From the NCBI RefSeq assembly GCF_042432445.1, contig NZ_JBHLXE010000038.1, positions 7,031-71,030 on the forward strand: 64,000 bases of DNA, in the 5' to 3' direction. This stretch comes from Thorsellia kenyensis. Lineage in GTDB: Bacteria; Pseudomonadota; Gammaproteobacteria; Enterobacterales; Thorselliaceae. A model generated the notes under the pieces. That model did no database searches, had not been told where the DNA came from, and was given only the letters and a program-made list of their open reading frames with translations. This document shows, one piece after another, positions 8,715-18,229 of this stretch (positions are counted from its first letter, which is position 1; each line of letters starts with the position of its first letter). A program made the translations under genes and the position numbers.

Positions 8715-9545
8715 ATGTCTAATGGAAAAAACTATTTTTTACTTAAGGGAGGTCATCCTCCTGAAACTCAGATAACAACGACAAGAGCAGTTTTTACTGA
8801 GGCTTATGCGGTGTTACCGAAGGGTACTATGATGGACATAGTGGCCAGCTTTTTACCTCATTTTGAAAAAACACGCTGTTGGATTTTAGCAAGACCCCTT
8901 TCAGGGTTCGCTGAAACCTTTGCGCACTATATTATGGAAGTTCAACCTGGTGGAGGAAGTCAATTTCCAGAACCTGATAAAGGCGCACAAGCGGCGTTAT
9001 TTGTTATTGATGGAGAAATTACCCTTCATTTTAACGGTAAGGATCATGTCGCAAAAAAAGGGGATTTTGTTTATATTCCCGCGAATATGCCTTGGACGAT
9101 AAAAAATGCGGGTGATACGACTGCTAATTTTCATTGGTGGCGTAAAGCTTATGAAGCAGTTGAAGGTTTGCCGTATCCTACACCTTTTATCAAAAATGAT
9201 GCTGATGTCATCCCTGCACAGATGCCAGGAACAGATGGTCGCTGGGCGACAACGCGCTTTATGGATCCAAATGACTTAAGCCATGATATGCATATCACTA
9301 TTGTGACTTTAAAACCTGGTTGTACTATTCCTTTTCCAGAGACTCATGTCATGGAGCATGGGTTATATGTAATTGAGGGTAAAGGAAATTACTTATTGAA
9401 TAAAGATTGGATTGAAGTTGAAGCCGGCGATTATATGTGGCTTCGTGCGTTCTGTCCTCAAGCATGTTATGCCGGAGGACCTGGAGATTTTCGCTATCTC
9501 CTCTATAAAGATGTTAATAGACATCCTAAACTCAGTTTTCGGTGA
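8715..9545 (+). CDS. allE: (S)-ureidoglycine aminohydrolase
   Basis: Converts (S)-ureidoglycine to (S)-ureidoglycolate and ammonia in allantoin degradation. The 276-residue protein has the two cupin halves typical of AllE/YlbA; PGGGSQFPEPDKG and LFVIDGEITL lie in the first, and PFPETHVMEHGLYVIEGKG in the second, with the metal-ligand His/Glu cluster in THVMEHG. I chose ATG 8715 because TAAGGAG ends 7 bases before it; an upstream TTG at 8694 would put the ribosome site inside the gene. E. coli AllE is 261 residues. It is the first plus-strand ureide gene. Confidence 0.93.
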   Translation: MSNGKNYFLLKGGHPPETQITTTRAVFTEAYAVLPKGTMMDIVASFLPHFEKTRCWILARPLSGFAETFAHYIMEVQPGGGSQFPEPDKGAQAALFVIDGEITLHFNGKDHVAKKGDFVYIPANMPWTIKNAGDTTANFHWWRKAYEAVEGLPYPTPFIKNDADVIPAQMPGTDGRWATTRFMDPNDLSHDMHITIVTLKPGCTIPFPETHVMEHGLYVIEGKGNYLLNKDWIEVEAGDYMWLRAFCPQACYAGGPGDFRYLLYKDVNRHPKLSFR

Positions 9546-9683
9546 TTATAATCATACTGATGATGAAGTTAATTTGTCCAATTGCATTAAAATAGTCGTT
9601 TTATCCAATAGAAGGACTGTATTTACGGTTATTTTCCGTACCCTTAGATCTGTACTTGTTGCATTCATCGGTTTTAAGGGAAA

Positions 9684-9720
9684 GTCTCGATTCACTTTTT
9701 TCACAGACGTCAATCGAGAC
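9684..9720. terminator. 9-bp inverted repeat between allE and allD
   Basis: GTCTCGATT (9684-9692) pairs perfectly with AATCGAGAC (9712-9720) across a 19-base loop. It lies 139 bp after allE and 95 bp before allD. There is no following U-tract, so this may be an mRNA processing hairpin or an operator rather than a true terminator. Confidence 0.35.
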
Positions 9721-9814
9721 ATACCATCTTATATCAATTTTATTGATATTAATGATTTCTAATTCATAAGTTAATTAAGTCGCATCTAACAAGTTTAAAA
9801 TATAGGGAGATACT

Positions 9815-10864
9815 ATGCGTTTATCAAAAACTGAACTTAAACAATTGATGGCTAAAAAATTACACAAGGCCGGACTTACACAAGAGCATGCCGATATGGT
9901 TGCTGATGTTCTTGCTTATTCTGATGCAAGAGGCCTACATTCTCATGGCGCTATGCGTGTCGAATATTATGCTGAGCGAATAAACAAAGGTGGTACTAAT
10001 TGCAACCCTACTTTTAAATTCGAAGAAACAGGTCCGTGTACTGGAGTTTTCGATGGCGACAATGCTGCAGGGCATGTTGTTGCTAAATTGGCGATGGATG
10101 AAGCTATTACAATGGCCAAGAAAAATGGTGCAGCTATCATTGGAATTAAACGTCTTGGCCATAGTGGAGATCTTTCTTATTATGTCCGCAAAGCCGCTGA
10201 AGCGGGTTTAATTGGGATAAGTATGTGTCAATCCGATCCTATGGTTGTGCCTTATGGTGGTAGTGAGCGTTACTATGGTACAAACCCAATAGGTTTTGGT
10301 ATTCCAGGTAAAAATGGTGATCATATTGTTTTTGATATGGGGACTACAGTAGGGGTTTGGGGGCGAATTTTACATGCGCGTTCTAAAAATACTCCAATTC
10401 CTGAGGGGTGGGCTGTGGATGTTGATGGCAATGAAACAACCGACCCACATAAAGTGAACGCTCTTTTAGCTATTGCAGGAGCGAAAGGTTATGGCTTAGG
10501 TATGGTCATTGATATCTTATCAGGGATCTTAGTCGGTCGCCCTCATGGAAAACATGTAAGTTCTATGTATCATGATTTAACCAAGGGCCGTGAACTCGGT
10601 CAGCTTCATATTGTTTTTGACCCAGCCAGGTTTGGTGCGTTTGAGGACTTTACTCAAGGCATAGCAGATACTATCCGTGAAATCAATGAAATGAAACCTG
10701 CTGATGGATTTGATCAAGTCATGGTTCCAGGCCAATCAAGTGCTAAACGTGCGGCAGCTTATGAACGTGATGGTATTGAAATTGTTGATGATATCTATGA
10801 ATATTTAATCTCAGATACTATTCATTTTAATCGCTATGATAACAAAAGCCCATTTGCGGGTTAA
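9815..10864 (+). CDS. allD: Ureidoglycolate dehydrogenase (NAD+)
   Basis: Oxidises (S)-ureidoglycolate to oxalurate in the cytoplasm. The 349 residues match AllD of the malate/lactate dehydrogenase-like LDH2 family: DARGLHSHGAMRVEYYAERI near residues 32-51 with the catalytic His, MCQSDPMVVPYGG, YYGTNPIGFGIPG for cofactor/substrate binding, and KGYGLGMVIDILSG near residue 225. Its length equals E. coli AllD (349). An AGGGAG-type ribosome site precedes ATG 9815. It is 269 bp from allE and is followed by a perfect hairpin, so it may be transcribed alone. Confidence 0.95.
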   Translation: MRLSKTELKQLMAKKLHKAGLTQEHADMVADVLAYSDARGLHSHGAMRVEYYAERINKGGTNCNPTFKFEETGPCTGVFDGDNAAGHVVAKLAMDEAITMAKKNGAAIIGIKRLGHSGDLSYYVRKAAEAGLIGISMCQSDPMVVPYGGSERYYGTNPIGFGIPGKNGDHIVFDMGTTVGVWGRILHARSKNTPIPEGWAVDVDGNETTDPHKVNALLAIAGAKGYGLGMVIDILSGILVGRPHGKHVSSMYHDLTKGRELGQLHIVFDPARFGAFEDFTQGIADTIREINEMKPADGFDQVMVPGQSSAKRAAAYERDGIEIVDDIYEYLISDTIHFNRYDNKSPFAG

Positions 10865-10896
10865 TTCCTTATCTCGCTTATGTATTGATTAAGTGT

Positions 10897-10932
10897 GCTG
10901 CATAATTGAACAAAATGACTTAATTATGCAGC
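10897..10932 (+). terminator. Perfect 11-bp hairpin after allD
   Basis: GCTGCATAATT (10897-10907) pairs exactly with AATTATGCAGC (10922-10932), with a 14-base loop, beginning 32 bp after the allD stop. The stem is strong but is followed by a mixed sequence instead of a U-tract; termination, attenuation or 3'-end protection are all possible. Confidence 0.45.
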
Positions 10933-11150
10933 TGATTGAATCTAAGAATGATTAAGTTGATATCAAATGAAATCAGCATGTAGTAAACCGCTATTTACTC
11001 ACTTTTGCATGTTTGCAAAATTTTCATCAAAAATCACCTAACCGATTCTCTTAGCTAAATGATTCAAAAAGCAAAATGATTTAATCTACCTATATACATA
11101 AGCACAATAAATCAACTTGAACGAATCAATGATTTAATGGACTAAAAATA

Positions 11151-12518
11151 ATGCAAAATACTTATGACACTCTTATTAAAAATGGCCTCGTAGTTTTAGA
11201 AAACGAAGCTTGTGAGCTTGATGTCGCTATAAGCGATGGGAAAATTGTTGCGCTAGGTAAAGCGCTTGGCAATGCAAAGGATATTATCGATGCCACCGGT
11301 CATATTGTAATGCCAGGGATGATAGATCCACATATGCATATCTCAGAGCCTGGCAGAACTGAGTGGGAAGGGTACAAAACTTCTGGTCGTGCAGCGGCAA
11401 AAGGTGGTGTGACCACATTAATTGAAATGCCCCTAAATCAGCTCCCTGCAACTGTCGATAAAGCGTCAATGGCAGCAAAATTTGATGCAGCAAAAAATAA
11501 GCTTACAGTAGATATCGCACTTTTTGGCGGCTTAGTAAATTATAATCTTGACAGATTACATGAGTTAGAGGAAGGTGGTGTGGTCGCCTACAAATGTTTT
11601 GTGGCTACTTGCGGTGATAAATCAATTAGTAACGATTTTAGGGATGTTAATGATTATGAGTTTTTTAAAGGTATATCTCAAATCGCTAAATTCGGCAGTT
11701 TTATCGCAGTACATGCTGAAAATGCTCAAATTTGTGATGGATTAGGAGAAGAAGCGATCAAAGAAGGGCGCGTTACTGCGCACGATTACGTTGCCTCAAG
11801 ACCTGTCTTTACAGAAGTTGAGGCGATTAGACGTGTTTTATATCTAGCCAAACAAGCTAACTGTAGTATCCATATTTGTCATGTGAGTAGTCCCGAAGGT
11901 GTAGCAGAAGTCACTCGTGCAAGGCAAGAAGGACAAGATGCGACATGCGAATCTTGCCCTCACTATTTTACCATCACGACTGATGAATTTGCCAAAATTG
12001 GTACATTGGCTAAATGCTCCCCTCCCTTAAGAGATAAAGATAATCAAGAGAGACTATGGGAAAAACTGTTATCTGGTGAGATCGATTTTTTAGGATCTGA
12101 TCACTCTCCTTGTGTCCCGAGTATGAAAGAGGGGAATATCATGCAAGCTTGGGGTGGTATTGCGGGCCTACAAAATTGTCTTGATATGATGTTTGATGAA
12201 GCGGTTCAAAAAAGAGGAATGTCTCTAGCGCATTTCGCGAAAATCATGGCGACTAATGCAGCAGATCGCTTTGGCTTAAAACACAAAGGGCGCATCGCTA
12301 TTGGGAAAGATGCAGATATTGCTATTATCAAGCCAAATACTTCTTACATACTAAAAAATGAGGACTTAGAATATCGTCATAAAGTCAGTCCTTATGTTGG
12401 GCGTACCATCAATGCAAAAATTACTAAAACACTCCGTAGAGGCGAACTTATTTATGATATGGATCAAGGCGTCATTGAAAGTACGAATGGACGCTTTATT
12501 CTAAAACATGAGATGTAA
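11151..12518 (+). CDS. allB: Allantoinase
   Basis: Hydrolyses allantoin to allantoate. The 455-residue cyclic amidohydrolase carries the metal ligands of HMHISEPGR near residue 61, the probable carbamylated lysine in YKCFVATCGD near 146, His in VHAENA near 186, ICHVSSPEG near 242 and the catalytic Asp in SDHSPC near 315. From memory it is very close to E. coli AllB across the whole length (453), for example TAHDYVASRPVFTEVEAIRR. It is 286 bp from allD and 376 bp from fdrA. The product of its reaction needs allantoate amidohydrolase (AllC), which is not encoded here. Confidence 0.97.
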   Translation: MQNTYDTLIKNGLVVLENEACELDVAISDGKIVALGKALGNAKDIIDATGHIVMPGMIDPHMHISEPGRTEWEGYKTSGRAAAKGGVTTLIEMPLNQLPATVDKASMAAKFDAAKNKLTVDIALFGGLVNYNLDRLHELEEGGVVAYKCFVATCGDKSISNDFRDVNDYEFFKGISQIAKFGSFIAVHAENAQICDGLGEEAIKEGRVTAHDYVASRPVFTEVEAIRRVLYLAKQANCSIHICHVSSPEGVAEVTRARQEGQDATCESCPHYFTITTDEFAKIGTLAKCSPPLRDKDNQERLWEKLLSGEIDFLGSDHSPCVPSMKEGNIMQAWGGIAGLQNCLDMMFDEAVQKRGMSLAHFAKIMATNAADRFGLKHKGRIAIGKDADIAIIKPNTSYILKNEDLEYRHKVSPYVGRTINAKITKTLRRGELIYDMDQGVIESTNGRFILKHEM

Positions 12519-12894
12519 AAACTAATGACCGTTTAACTCATTTAGTAAAAACGCCTACAGGTTATTTGCATAGATCTATGAAAAGAAATAGGCCTATTCA
12601 TATTTTTTAAAAGAGTTAAACTTGTCAATACGGTAGCCTAAGTCTTCAACCGCGCTTGTTGGTTGGGACTGTAAAAATTAAATTAATGATGCGAGTACGA
12701 CCATAGTAACTTGCAAAGGTATGTTTTGACAGTCTTTTGTCAAAATTATTTGTTCTCCTCATTAATGAATTTTAACGAAGGTTAAATAGTAAATAGTACT
12801 AAGTTATGAAACAGTATGTTGTAATTAAAAATATTAAGGTTTGTATCAGCAATTGCTGATCCATGTTCTCGTTTATAGACTAAGAGGGATTTAT
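12519..12894. other. Structured intergenic region between allB and fdrA
   Basis: No gene. It contains two 12-bp perfect palindromes 6 bp apart, CATAGATCTATG (12569-12580) and AATAGGCCTATT (12587-12598), nested inside a 9-bp inverted repeat GTTTAACTC/GAGTTAAAC (12531-12539 and 12613-12621). A short T-run (12602-12608) follows the second palindrome. It could be a terminator for allB, an operator for a dimeric regulator, or both. Confidence 0.6.
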
Positions 12895-14427
12895 ATGTCT
12901 GTCGTCAAATCGATTGTCCTACCCGATACTTACAGAGACTCTGTTTTTTTAATGAAATTGTCAGTACAAGCCAAAGAAGAGAGTGGCGCTGAACAAATTT
13001 CTGCCATGATGGCAACGCAAAGGAATAAAGAGTTATACCAAAATTCTGGATTGTTAACTGATGAAATCAGTCAAGCAAAACCTGATGATTTAGCTATCGC
13101 GGTTAAAGCACCAGAGGCGCTGATTGAATCGGCATTAGCTAAAGTTAAAGAACTCCTTAATGCCGCACCGAAAAAACAGGCGCAAGAAGGGGCTGTTATA
13201 GCTAAAACAATAGCGCAAGCTATGCAAGACAGGTTAGATAAAACAACTGTACTTATCAGTTGCGCAGGTGATTATGCAGCCTATGAAGCGGCTCAAGCAG
13301 TTAGCGCAGGCTGTGATGTGGTTCTTTATAGTGATAATATATCACTTGAAAAGGAACGTGCTTTAAAAGAGCTCGCTAGGAGTAAAGGGCTTTTAGTCAT
13401 GGGGCCTGACTGTGGTACTGCTATCATCGATTCAATTCCTTTTGCTTTTGCAAATACCGTTGGAAAGGGAAGTGTTGGGGTCATTGGAGCCTCTGGTACT
13501 GGTTTACAAGAGGTTACTTGTTTGCTCGATCGTTTAGGTGTGGGTATAAGCCAAGCCTTTGGTACGGGTGGTCGAGATCTTAAAGATGACATCGGCGGCA
13601 TAACAGCAATCAGTGCTTTTGAACGATTATTAAAAGATGAAGAAACCAAAATTATTGGTATTTTAGGTAAACCACCAGGCGATAAAACGAGAGCAAAATT
13701 AATTGCATTAGCTAAAGATTCATCAAAACCAGTCGCTGTACATTTTCTTGGAGCAAAAGAGTATGATTTGGAAGAAAAAGCCAACATCCCTTATGCAACT
13801 AATTTAACAGAGTTCTCTCTCTTATTAGGTAAGTTAGCGAATACGCAATTACAAACACCTAGCGAGTTTCAAACTGAAACTAAACCTGTTGATGTAAAAG
13901 GAAAATACATCAGAGGATTATTCAGTGGTGGTACATTATGCCAAGAGTCAGCTGAAATTGCAGGTAAATTGATTGGTAAAGAGTTATATTCTAATCTTTC
14001 AGTAGATGGATTTACTGCAATCAAAGCTGGAACCAAAAGTATAGGAAACTGTTTTTGGGATTTTGGTGAAGATGAATTTACTGTGGGTAGACCCCATCCT
14101 ATGATGGCACCAGAACTGAGAATGGAACATTTAGTTGAATCGCTATTAGATGAAGAAGTAGGCGTTGTATTGGCTGATATGGTTATTGGATTTGGTGCTG
14201 CGGATGGACAAGCTGAAACCTTTGTCAACGCATTAAAAAAAGCTCAATCGCTTTCGTCTGGTAAAAGTCTAGAGAAATTGGTTGTTCTCTCTGTGTGTGG
14301 TACTGAAAAAGATACACCAGCACGTAAAGAAGTTAAAGCAGTGCTTGAAGCAAATGGCGTACATGTTTTTGAAAGTAACGCTTTAGCAGCAAACTTTGCT
14401 TGCCAAGTAATAGCAAAAAATAAATAG
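12895..14427 (+). CDS. fdrA: FdrA/AllF subunit of oxamate carbamoyltransferase
   Basis: FdrA (renamed AllF) belongs with AllG and AllH to the oxamic transcarbamylase of E. coli, which splits oxalurate with phosphate to oxamate and carbamoyl phosphate. This 510-residue protein has the succinyl-CoA-synthetase-like fold signals: a Rossmann-type VISCAGDYAAYEAAQ region, MGPDCGTAI, GVIGASGTGLQEVTCLLDRLG and ILGKPPGDKTRA. I use ATG 12895 because TAAGAGGGA precedes it; the frame extends upstream to 12841 without a ribosome site. It is 10 bp from the DUF1116 gene, so the two are co-transcribed. Confidence 0.87.
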   Translation: MSVVKSIVLPDTYRDSVFLMKLSVQAKEESGAEQISAMMATQRNKELYQNSGLLTDEISQAKPDDLAIAVKAPEALIESALAKVKELLNAAPKKQAQEGAVIAKTIAQAMQDRLDKTTVLISCAGDYAAYEAAQAVSAGCDVVLYSDNISLEKERALKELARSKGLLVMGPDCGTAIIDSIPFAFANTVGKGSVGVIGASGTGLQEVTCLLDRLGVGISQAFGTGGRDLKDDIGGITAISAFERLLKDEETKIIGILGKPPGDKTRAKLIALAKDSSKPVAVHFLGAKEYDLEEKANIPYATNLTEFSLLLGKLANTQLQTPSEFQTETKPVDVKGKYIRGLFSGGTLCQESAEIAGKLIGKELYSNLSVDGFTAIKAGTKSIGNCFWDFGEDEFTVGRPHPMMAPELRMEHLVESLLDEEVGVVLADMVIGFGAADGQAETFVNALKKAQSLSSGKSLEKLVVLSVCGTEKDTPARKEVKAVLEANGVHVFESNALAANFACQVIAKNK

Positions 14428-14437
14428 GGAGATAACC

Positions 14438-15856
14438 ATGAGTAAGCACAATGTAATTAATCTCGGAGTTGATAGTTTCTTACCCGCGTTTGTACAAAAT
14501 GACATTCCACATACGCATTTAGATTGGAAGCCACCTGCTCAAGGTAACACGGAACTTATTGATATTCTTTTTAGACTAGCTACTGAGCTTGTAGATGAAA
14601 AAGGTGATTCACTTATTGATAAGGCCAATCAAACTGCGTTTGATAAAATGCGTCAAGGACAACCTGTTTTAAAACGCATCTGTTTTGCGCATGAAATTAT
14701 TCCAAACATGACTAAAAAAACCATTTTCCATGCAGGACCTCCGATTGATTGGAATGACATGTGTGGTCCAATGCAAGGTGCATTCATTGGTGCGTTAAAA
14801 TATGAAGGATTAGCTTCCACAGACGACGAAGCCAGAGCCTTAATGCAAAGTGGTGAAATTACTTATGGGCCTAATCATTATAATCAATGCGTAGGGCCTA
14901 TGACAGGAATGATTTCTTACTCAATGCCCTTATTTGAAGTGGAAAATGAAACGTTTGGTAATAAAGCTTACTGTACTATCAATGAGGGCATCGGTAAGGT
15001 CATGCGATTTGGGGCAAATGGCCCAGATGTGATTGAACGTTTGCATTGGCTTGAAAAAGTACTTGCCCCTGCATTAAATAAAGCAATCATTGAAGCGGGT
15101 GGCGTGAATTTAAAAAATATCATGTCACAGGCTTTAACTATGGGTGATGAAATGCATCAACGTAACGTTGCTGCAAGCCTGCTTTTTTATAGACAAATCA
15201 GTGGTCCGCTAGCTTCTGTAACTCAAGGCAATAAAGATGCACAAGCGATTGTTGAGTTTGTTGCTAAGAAAAATGATCAATTTTTCTTAAATTTAGCTAT
15301 GGCTGCCACAAAGTCTATTGCAGATACCATCAGAGATATTCCTTATTGCACAGTAGTTTCTGCCATGAGTCGTAATGGGGTTAATTTTGGTATAAATGTA
15401 AGTAGCTTAGGTTATACTTGGTTTGAAGCGCCTTGCTTAAAACCGAATGCATTATACTTCCCAGGATATAGTGAAGAGGACGCCAATCCGGACATGGGCG
15501 ACTCTGCGATTGTTGAGTGCTATGGCATTGGCGGTATGGCGATGGGAGCGGCACCTGCTGTGGTCCGTTTTGTTGGTGCAGAGAGTGTGCATGAAGCTTT
15601 TAGATATACAGAAAGAATGCGTGAAATTACGGTAGGTATGAATAATGACTTACCCATTCCTACCATGGACTTTGCAGGCGTTTCTTTAGGTATTGATATC
15701 CGCAAAGTCGTTTCAACGGGCATACTACCCGTCATCAATACAGGCGTTGCGCATAAAGAAGCTGGAGTAGGGCAAGTCGGTGCAGGAATTGTAACTCCGC
15801 CAATGGATGTGATGGTTGAAGCGCTAAAAGCGTTTGCAGCAAAGGTACTTAAATGA
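14438..15856 (+). CDS. allG: DUF1116 protein, AllG (YlbE) subunit of oxamate carbamoyltransferase
   Basis: A 472-residue DUF1116 protein related to E. coli YlbE/AllG. Recognisable stretches are HAGPPIDWNDMCGPMQGAFIGA near residues 102-123, the GPNHYNQCVGPMTG region near 150, ARNVAASLLFYRQ-type sequence near 245 (here RNVAASLLFYRQI) and IPTMDFAGVSLGIDIRKVV near the C-terminus. With FdrA it should form the carbamoyl-transfer enzyme, but AllH (DUF2877) is not in the window. Ribosome site GGGAG precedes ATG 14438. Its stop overlaps the start of the next gene by 4 bp. Confidence 0.85.
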   Translation: MSKHNVINLGVDSFLPAFVQNDIPHTHLDWKPPAQGNTELIDILFRLATELVDEKGDSLIDKANQTAFDKMRQGQPVLKRICFAHEIIPNMTKKTIFHAGPPIDWNDMCGPMQGAFIGALKYEGLASTDDEARALMQSGEITYGPNHYNQCVGPMTGMISYSMPLFEVENETFGNKAYCTINEGIGKVMRFGANGPDVIERLHWLEKVLAPALNKAIIEAGGVNLKNIMSQALTMGDEMHQRNVAASLLFYRQISGPLASVTQGNKDAQAIVEFVAKKNDQFFLNLAMAATKSIADTIRDIPYCTVVSAMSRNGVNFGINVSSLGYTWFEAPCLKPNALYFPGYSEEDANPDMGDSAIVECYGIGGMAMGAAPAVVRFVGAESVHEAFRYTERMREITVGMNNDLPIPTMDFAGVSLGIDIRKVVSTGILPVINTGVAHKEAGVGQVGAGIVTPPMDVMVEALKAFAAKVLK

Positions 15857-17559
15857 CAACACCTGTTAACCTAATCACTTGGTTGGCAGCGGCTCTTCCC
15901 ATTATGGTGTTACTCTATCTGCTCATTATAAAAAAATGGGCTGTGGTAGATGCCGCCATATTGGGGGTAAGCATTACTTCCATTACCGCTTTTTTTATTT
16001 TTAAAGCTCCGTTAACTACCATGAGTTACGAGATAACTAAAGGGGTATGGAATAGCTTATCGATAATTGCTGTTATTTTACCTGCCATTTTTTTATATGA
16101 ACTCAGTTTGCGAACACGTGCCTATGACAGTATTCAAGCGGCTTTAACTCGGTTAATTCCAGATAAGTATATCCAAGTGTTGGCCATAGGATGGTGTTTT
16201 GCCAGTTTTTTACAAGGTCCTTCTGGATTTGGGGTACCTATAGCTGTGACTGCACCTATCTTGATTGGTATTGGTATTAAACCTTTTTATGCCGTCTTAA
16301 TTCCCCTAGTTGGGCATGCTTGGGCTGGTACATACGGTACCTTGGCATTAGGGTGGCAAGCTTTGGTGCAACAGACATTTTTGGCTAACGATGCTAATGC
16401 CTATTTAGAAGCGGCGAGCTGGACAACTGTATTTACAGGTTTAATGGCAGTTTTGGCAGGATTTGTCATAAGCTATTTTTATGGAGGATTCAAAGCAATA
16501 TATCATGGGTTGCCTGCTATTTTACTTTTAGGTGCCATTATTAGTATAGGTCAATATTTGACGTCACAACATTTTAGTGCATTAAGTGCTGTGCTGCCGA
16601 CGACATTAGCATTAGGCGCTGTGTTTTTAATTGCTAAATTACCTAGGTATCAAACAAAACAGATAACTTCGTTTATCCATTTAGAGAGTGTAAGTGGCAA
16701 AGAACTACATGCATCCAATGAGAAAAATGACTCGAATATCGCGCCTGAAGTTTCAAATTTGCCATCTAAAGAAAATAGGCCAGATAATAGACTAAGTGAA
16801 CAAAAAAAGGTTGGCATGGATAAAACTCTACCATTAACTTTTATCCAAGCACTACTTCCCTATCTAGTTTTAGTGATTATTTCAGTCATCGTACTTCTTA
16901 TTCCGAGCGTTAAAGATTTTTTGACTCAATATAAGATGAGTTTTGCTTTTCCTGAGACTCAAACCGCTTATGGACATATTAATACGGCTAATGCAAATTA
17001 CGGTCAGATAAGTTGGCTTACGCATTCAGGATTCTTTCTGCTCTTAAGTGCGTTATTGACAACACTTTACTATGCTCATAAAAGGGTATTATCTCTTAGT
17101 CAAATACCTAGTATGCTTTTGATCACATTGGATAAATCAGTACCTCCTGCTTTGTCTATTATGTTGTTATTGGTAATGAGTAAATTGATGACAGGTAGTA
17201 ATCAAATTGGAGTACTAGCGGCAGGTACTGCGTCAGTTACTGGAGCTTATTATGCATTTTTTGCACCAGTAGTCGGTACAATAGGCACCTTTATGTCTTC
17301 AAGTAATGTCAGCTCTAACATACTCCTAGCTCAGTTTCAATCATCTATGGCAAATATTACAGGACAAAATCCGGCTATATTTCTTGCAGCCCAAACCAGT
17401 GGTGGTGCCTTAGGGACTATGATATCGCCGTCGAATTTACTTCTTGGCGTGACTACTGCGGGAATTGTAGGTGCTGAGGGTAGCATCATTAAAAAGTTAT
17501 TACCAATTATTGGATTACTGCTGTTAATAGTCGGTACCTTAACTCAATGGTTTTCATGA
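15853..17559 (+). CDS. L-lactate permease (LctP) family transporter
   Basis: A 568-residue membrane protein of the LldP/GlcA lactate-glycolate permease family, with about 12-13 hydrophobic segments. Family features include the SFLQGPSGFGVPIAVTAPIL stretch near residues 116-135, GHAWAGTYGTLALGW near 152 and the C-terminal QTSGGALGTMISPSNLL. Residues 280-320 are a hydrophilic linker between halves. It overlaps the upstream gene at ATGA (15853-15856), so it is translationally coupled to the carbamoyltransferase genes. Oxamate resembles lactate and pyruvate, so oxamate efflux or ureidoglycolate/oxalurate transport is a reasonable inference; lactate or glycolate uptake is the alternative. Confidence 0.85.
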   Translation: MTTPVNLITWLAAALPIMVLLYLLIIKKWAVVDAAILGVSITSITAFFIFKAPLTTMSYEITKGVWNSLSIIAVILPAIFLYELSLRTRAYDSIQAALTRLIPDKYIQVLAIGWCFASFLQGPSGFGVPIAVTAPILIGIGIKPFYAVLIPLVGHAWAGTYGTLALGWQALVQQTFLANDANAYLEAASWTTVFTGLMAVLAGFVISYFYGGFKAIYHGLPAILLLGAIISIGQYLTSQHFSALSAVLPTTLALGAVFLIAKLPRYQTKQITSFIHLESVSGKELHASNEKNDSNIAPEVSNLPSKENRPDNRLSEQKKVGMDKTLPLTFIQALLPYLVLVIISVIVLLIPSVKDFLTQYKMSFAFPETQTAYGHINTANANYGQISWLTHSGFFLLLSALLTTLYYAHKRVLSLSQIPSMLLITLDKSVPPALSIMLLLVMSKLMTGSNQIGVLAAGTASVTGAYYAFFAPVVGTIGTFMSSSNVSSNILLAQFQSSMANITGQNPAIFLAAQTSGGALGTMISPSNLLLGVTTAGIVGAEGSIIKKLLPIIGLLLLIVGTLTQWFS

Positions 17560-17566
17560 TTTATTT

Positions 17567-17602
17567 AAGAGTCAGGAGTATTATTAATATACACTGGCTC
17601 TT
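17567..17602 (+). terminator. Hairpin after the permease gene
   Basis: AAGAGTCAG (17567-17575) pairs with CTGGCTCTT (17594-17602) with one G-U-type mismatch and an 18-base loop, starting 8 bp after the stop codon. A short TTT follows. It probably ends the fdrA-allG-permease transcript. Confidence 0.4.
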
Positions 17603-17734
17603 TAAAACAGACTTTCATGACATCAATCAGATTAGGCATTTTAAGCGTTCAATTGAGACTCATTGCTATTTATATTGAGCAATAGTAACAATTCGGATGT
17701 TCTAAGCTTCTGTTGAAGTAAAAAAAGTGAGTAT

Positions 17735-18229
17735 ATGAAACAAAAAATTAAAGCTGTATTGTTTTTTACTTTTAGCCCAATATTAACAGGGTTATTCCTA
17801 TTACTCATTATTTTATGTTTTTTATTAGTTGAAAATGGCGCTCTTACCATTAAAAATTCAAACTTTATGACATTGATTTTTGATGCATTGTCTGTGATTG
17901 CGGGCTTCAGCCTGGGTTCTTTTATGATAGGCTTTATTCCAGCGACATTAGTTGGAATTATTTATGTTAATACGGTTGAAATGTCGATCAAAAAACAAAA
18001 TTGCCGGTGTACTCTATTTGGTTTTTTGTTTACATCACCAATAAGCATATTTATGTTACTCATGCTAAATTCTAATATAAATAACAACTATGCAATGTCA
18101 AATGAATCTATAGACCTTATTCGAATTGCTTTAGCATTAACTCCCTCTCTTTTAGGTGCATTTACTGCTTTTTGTGTTTCCTATTGCTTAAATAAAAATC
18201 CGCGAAGACGCCGTTTACTTATGTATTAA
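17735..18229 (+). CDS. Small membrane protein of unknown function
   Basis: A 164-residue protein with four hydrophobic segments (about residues 7-30, 43-70, 86-106 and 125-146) and a basic C-terminus ending NPRRRRLLMY, so it is an inner-membrane protein. The first segment could also serve as an uncleaved signal. I do not recognise a family. A GTGAG-like sequence precedes ATG 17735. It stands alone, 175 bp after the ureide cluster and 711 bp before dppA, so context gives no function. Confidence 0.6.
   Translation: MKQKIKAVLFFTFSPILTGLFLLLIILCFLLVENGALTIKNSNFMTLIFDALSVIAGFSLGSFMIGFIPATLVGIIYVNTVEMSIKKQNCRCTLFGFLFTSPISIFMLLMLNSNINNNYAMSNESIDLIRIALALTPSLLGAFTAFCVSYCLNKNPRRRRLLMY

Noticed and set aside
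9412..9762. 116-codon frame starting inside allE
   Set aside because: Its first third is a shadow of allE; the rest is intergenic with no family-like sequence.
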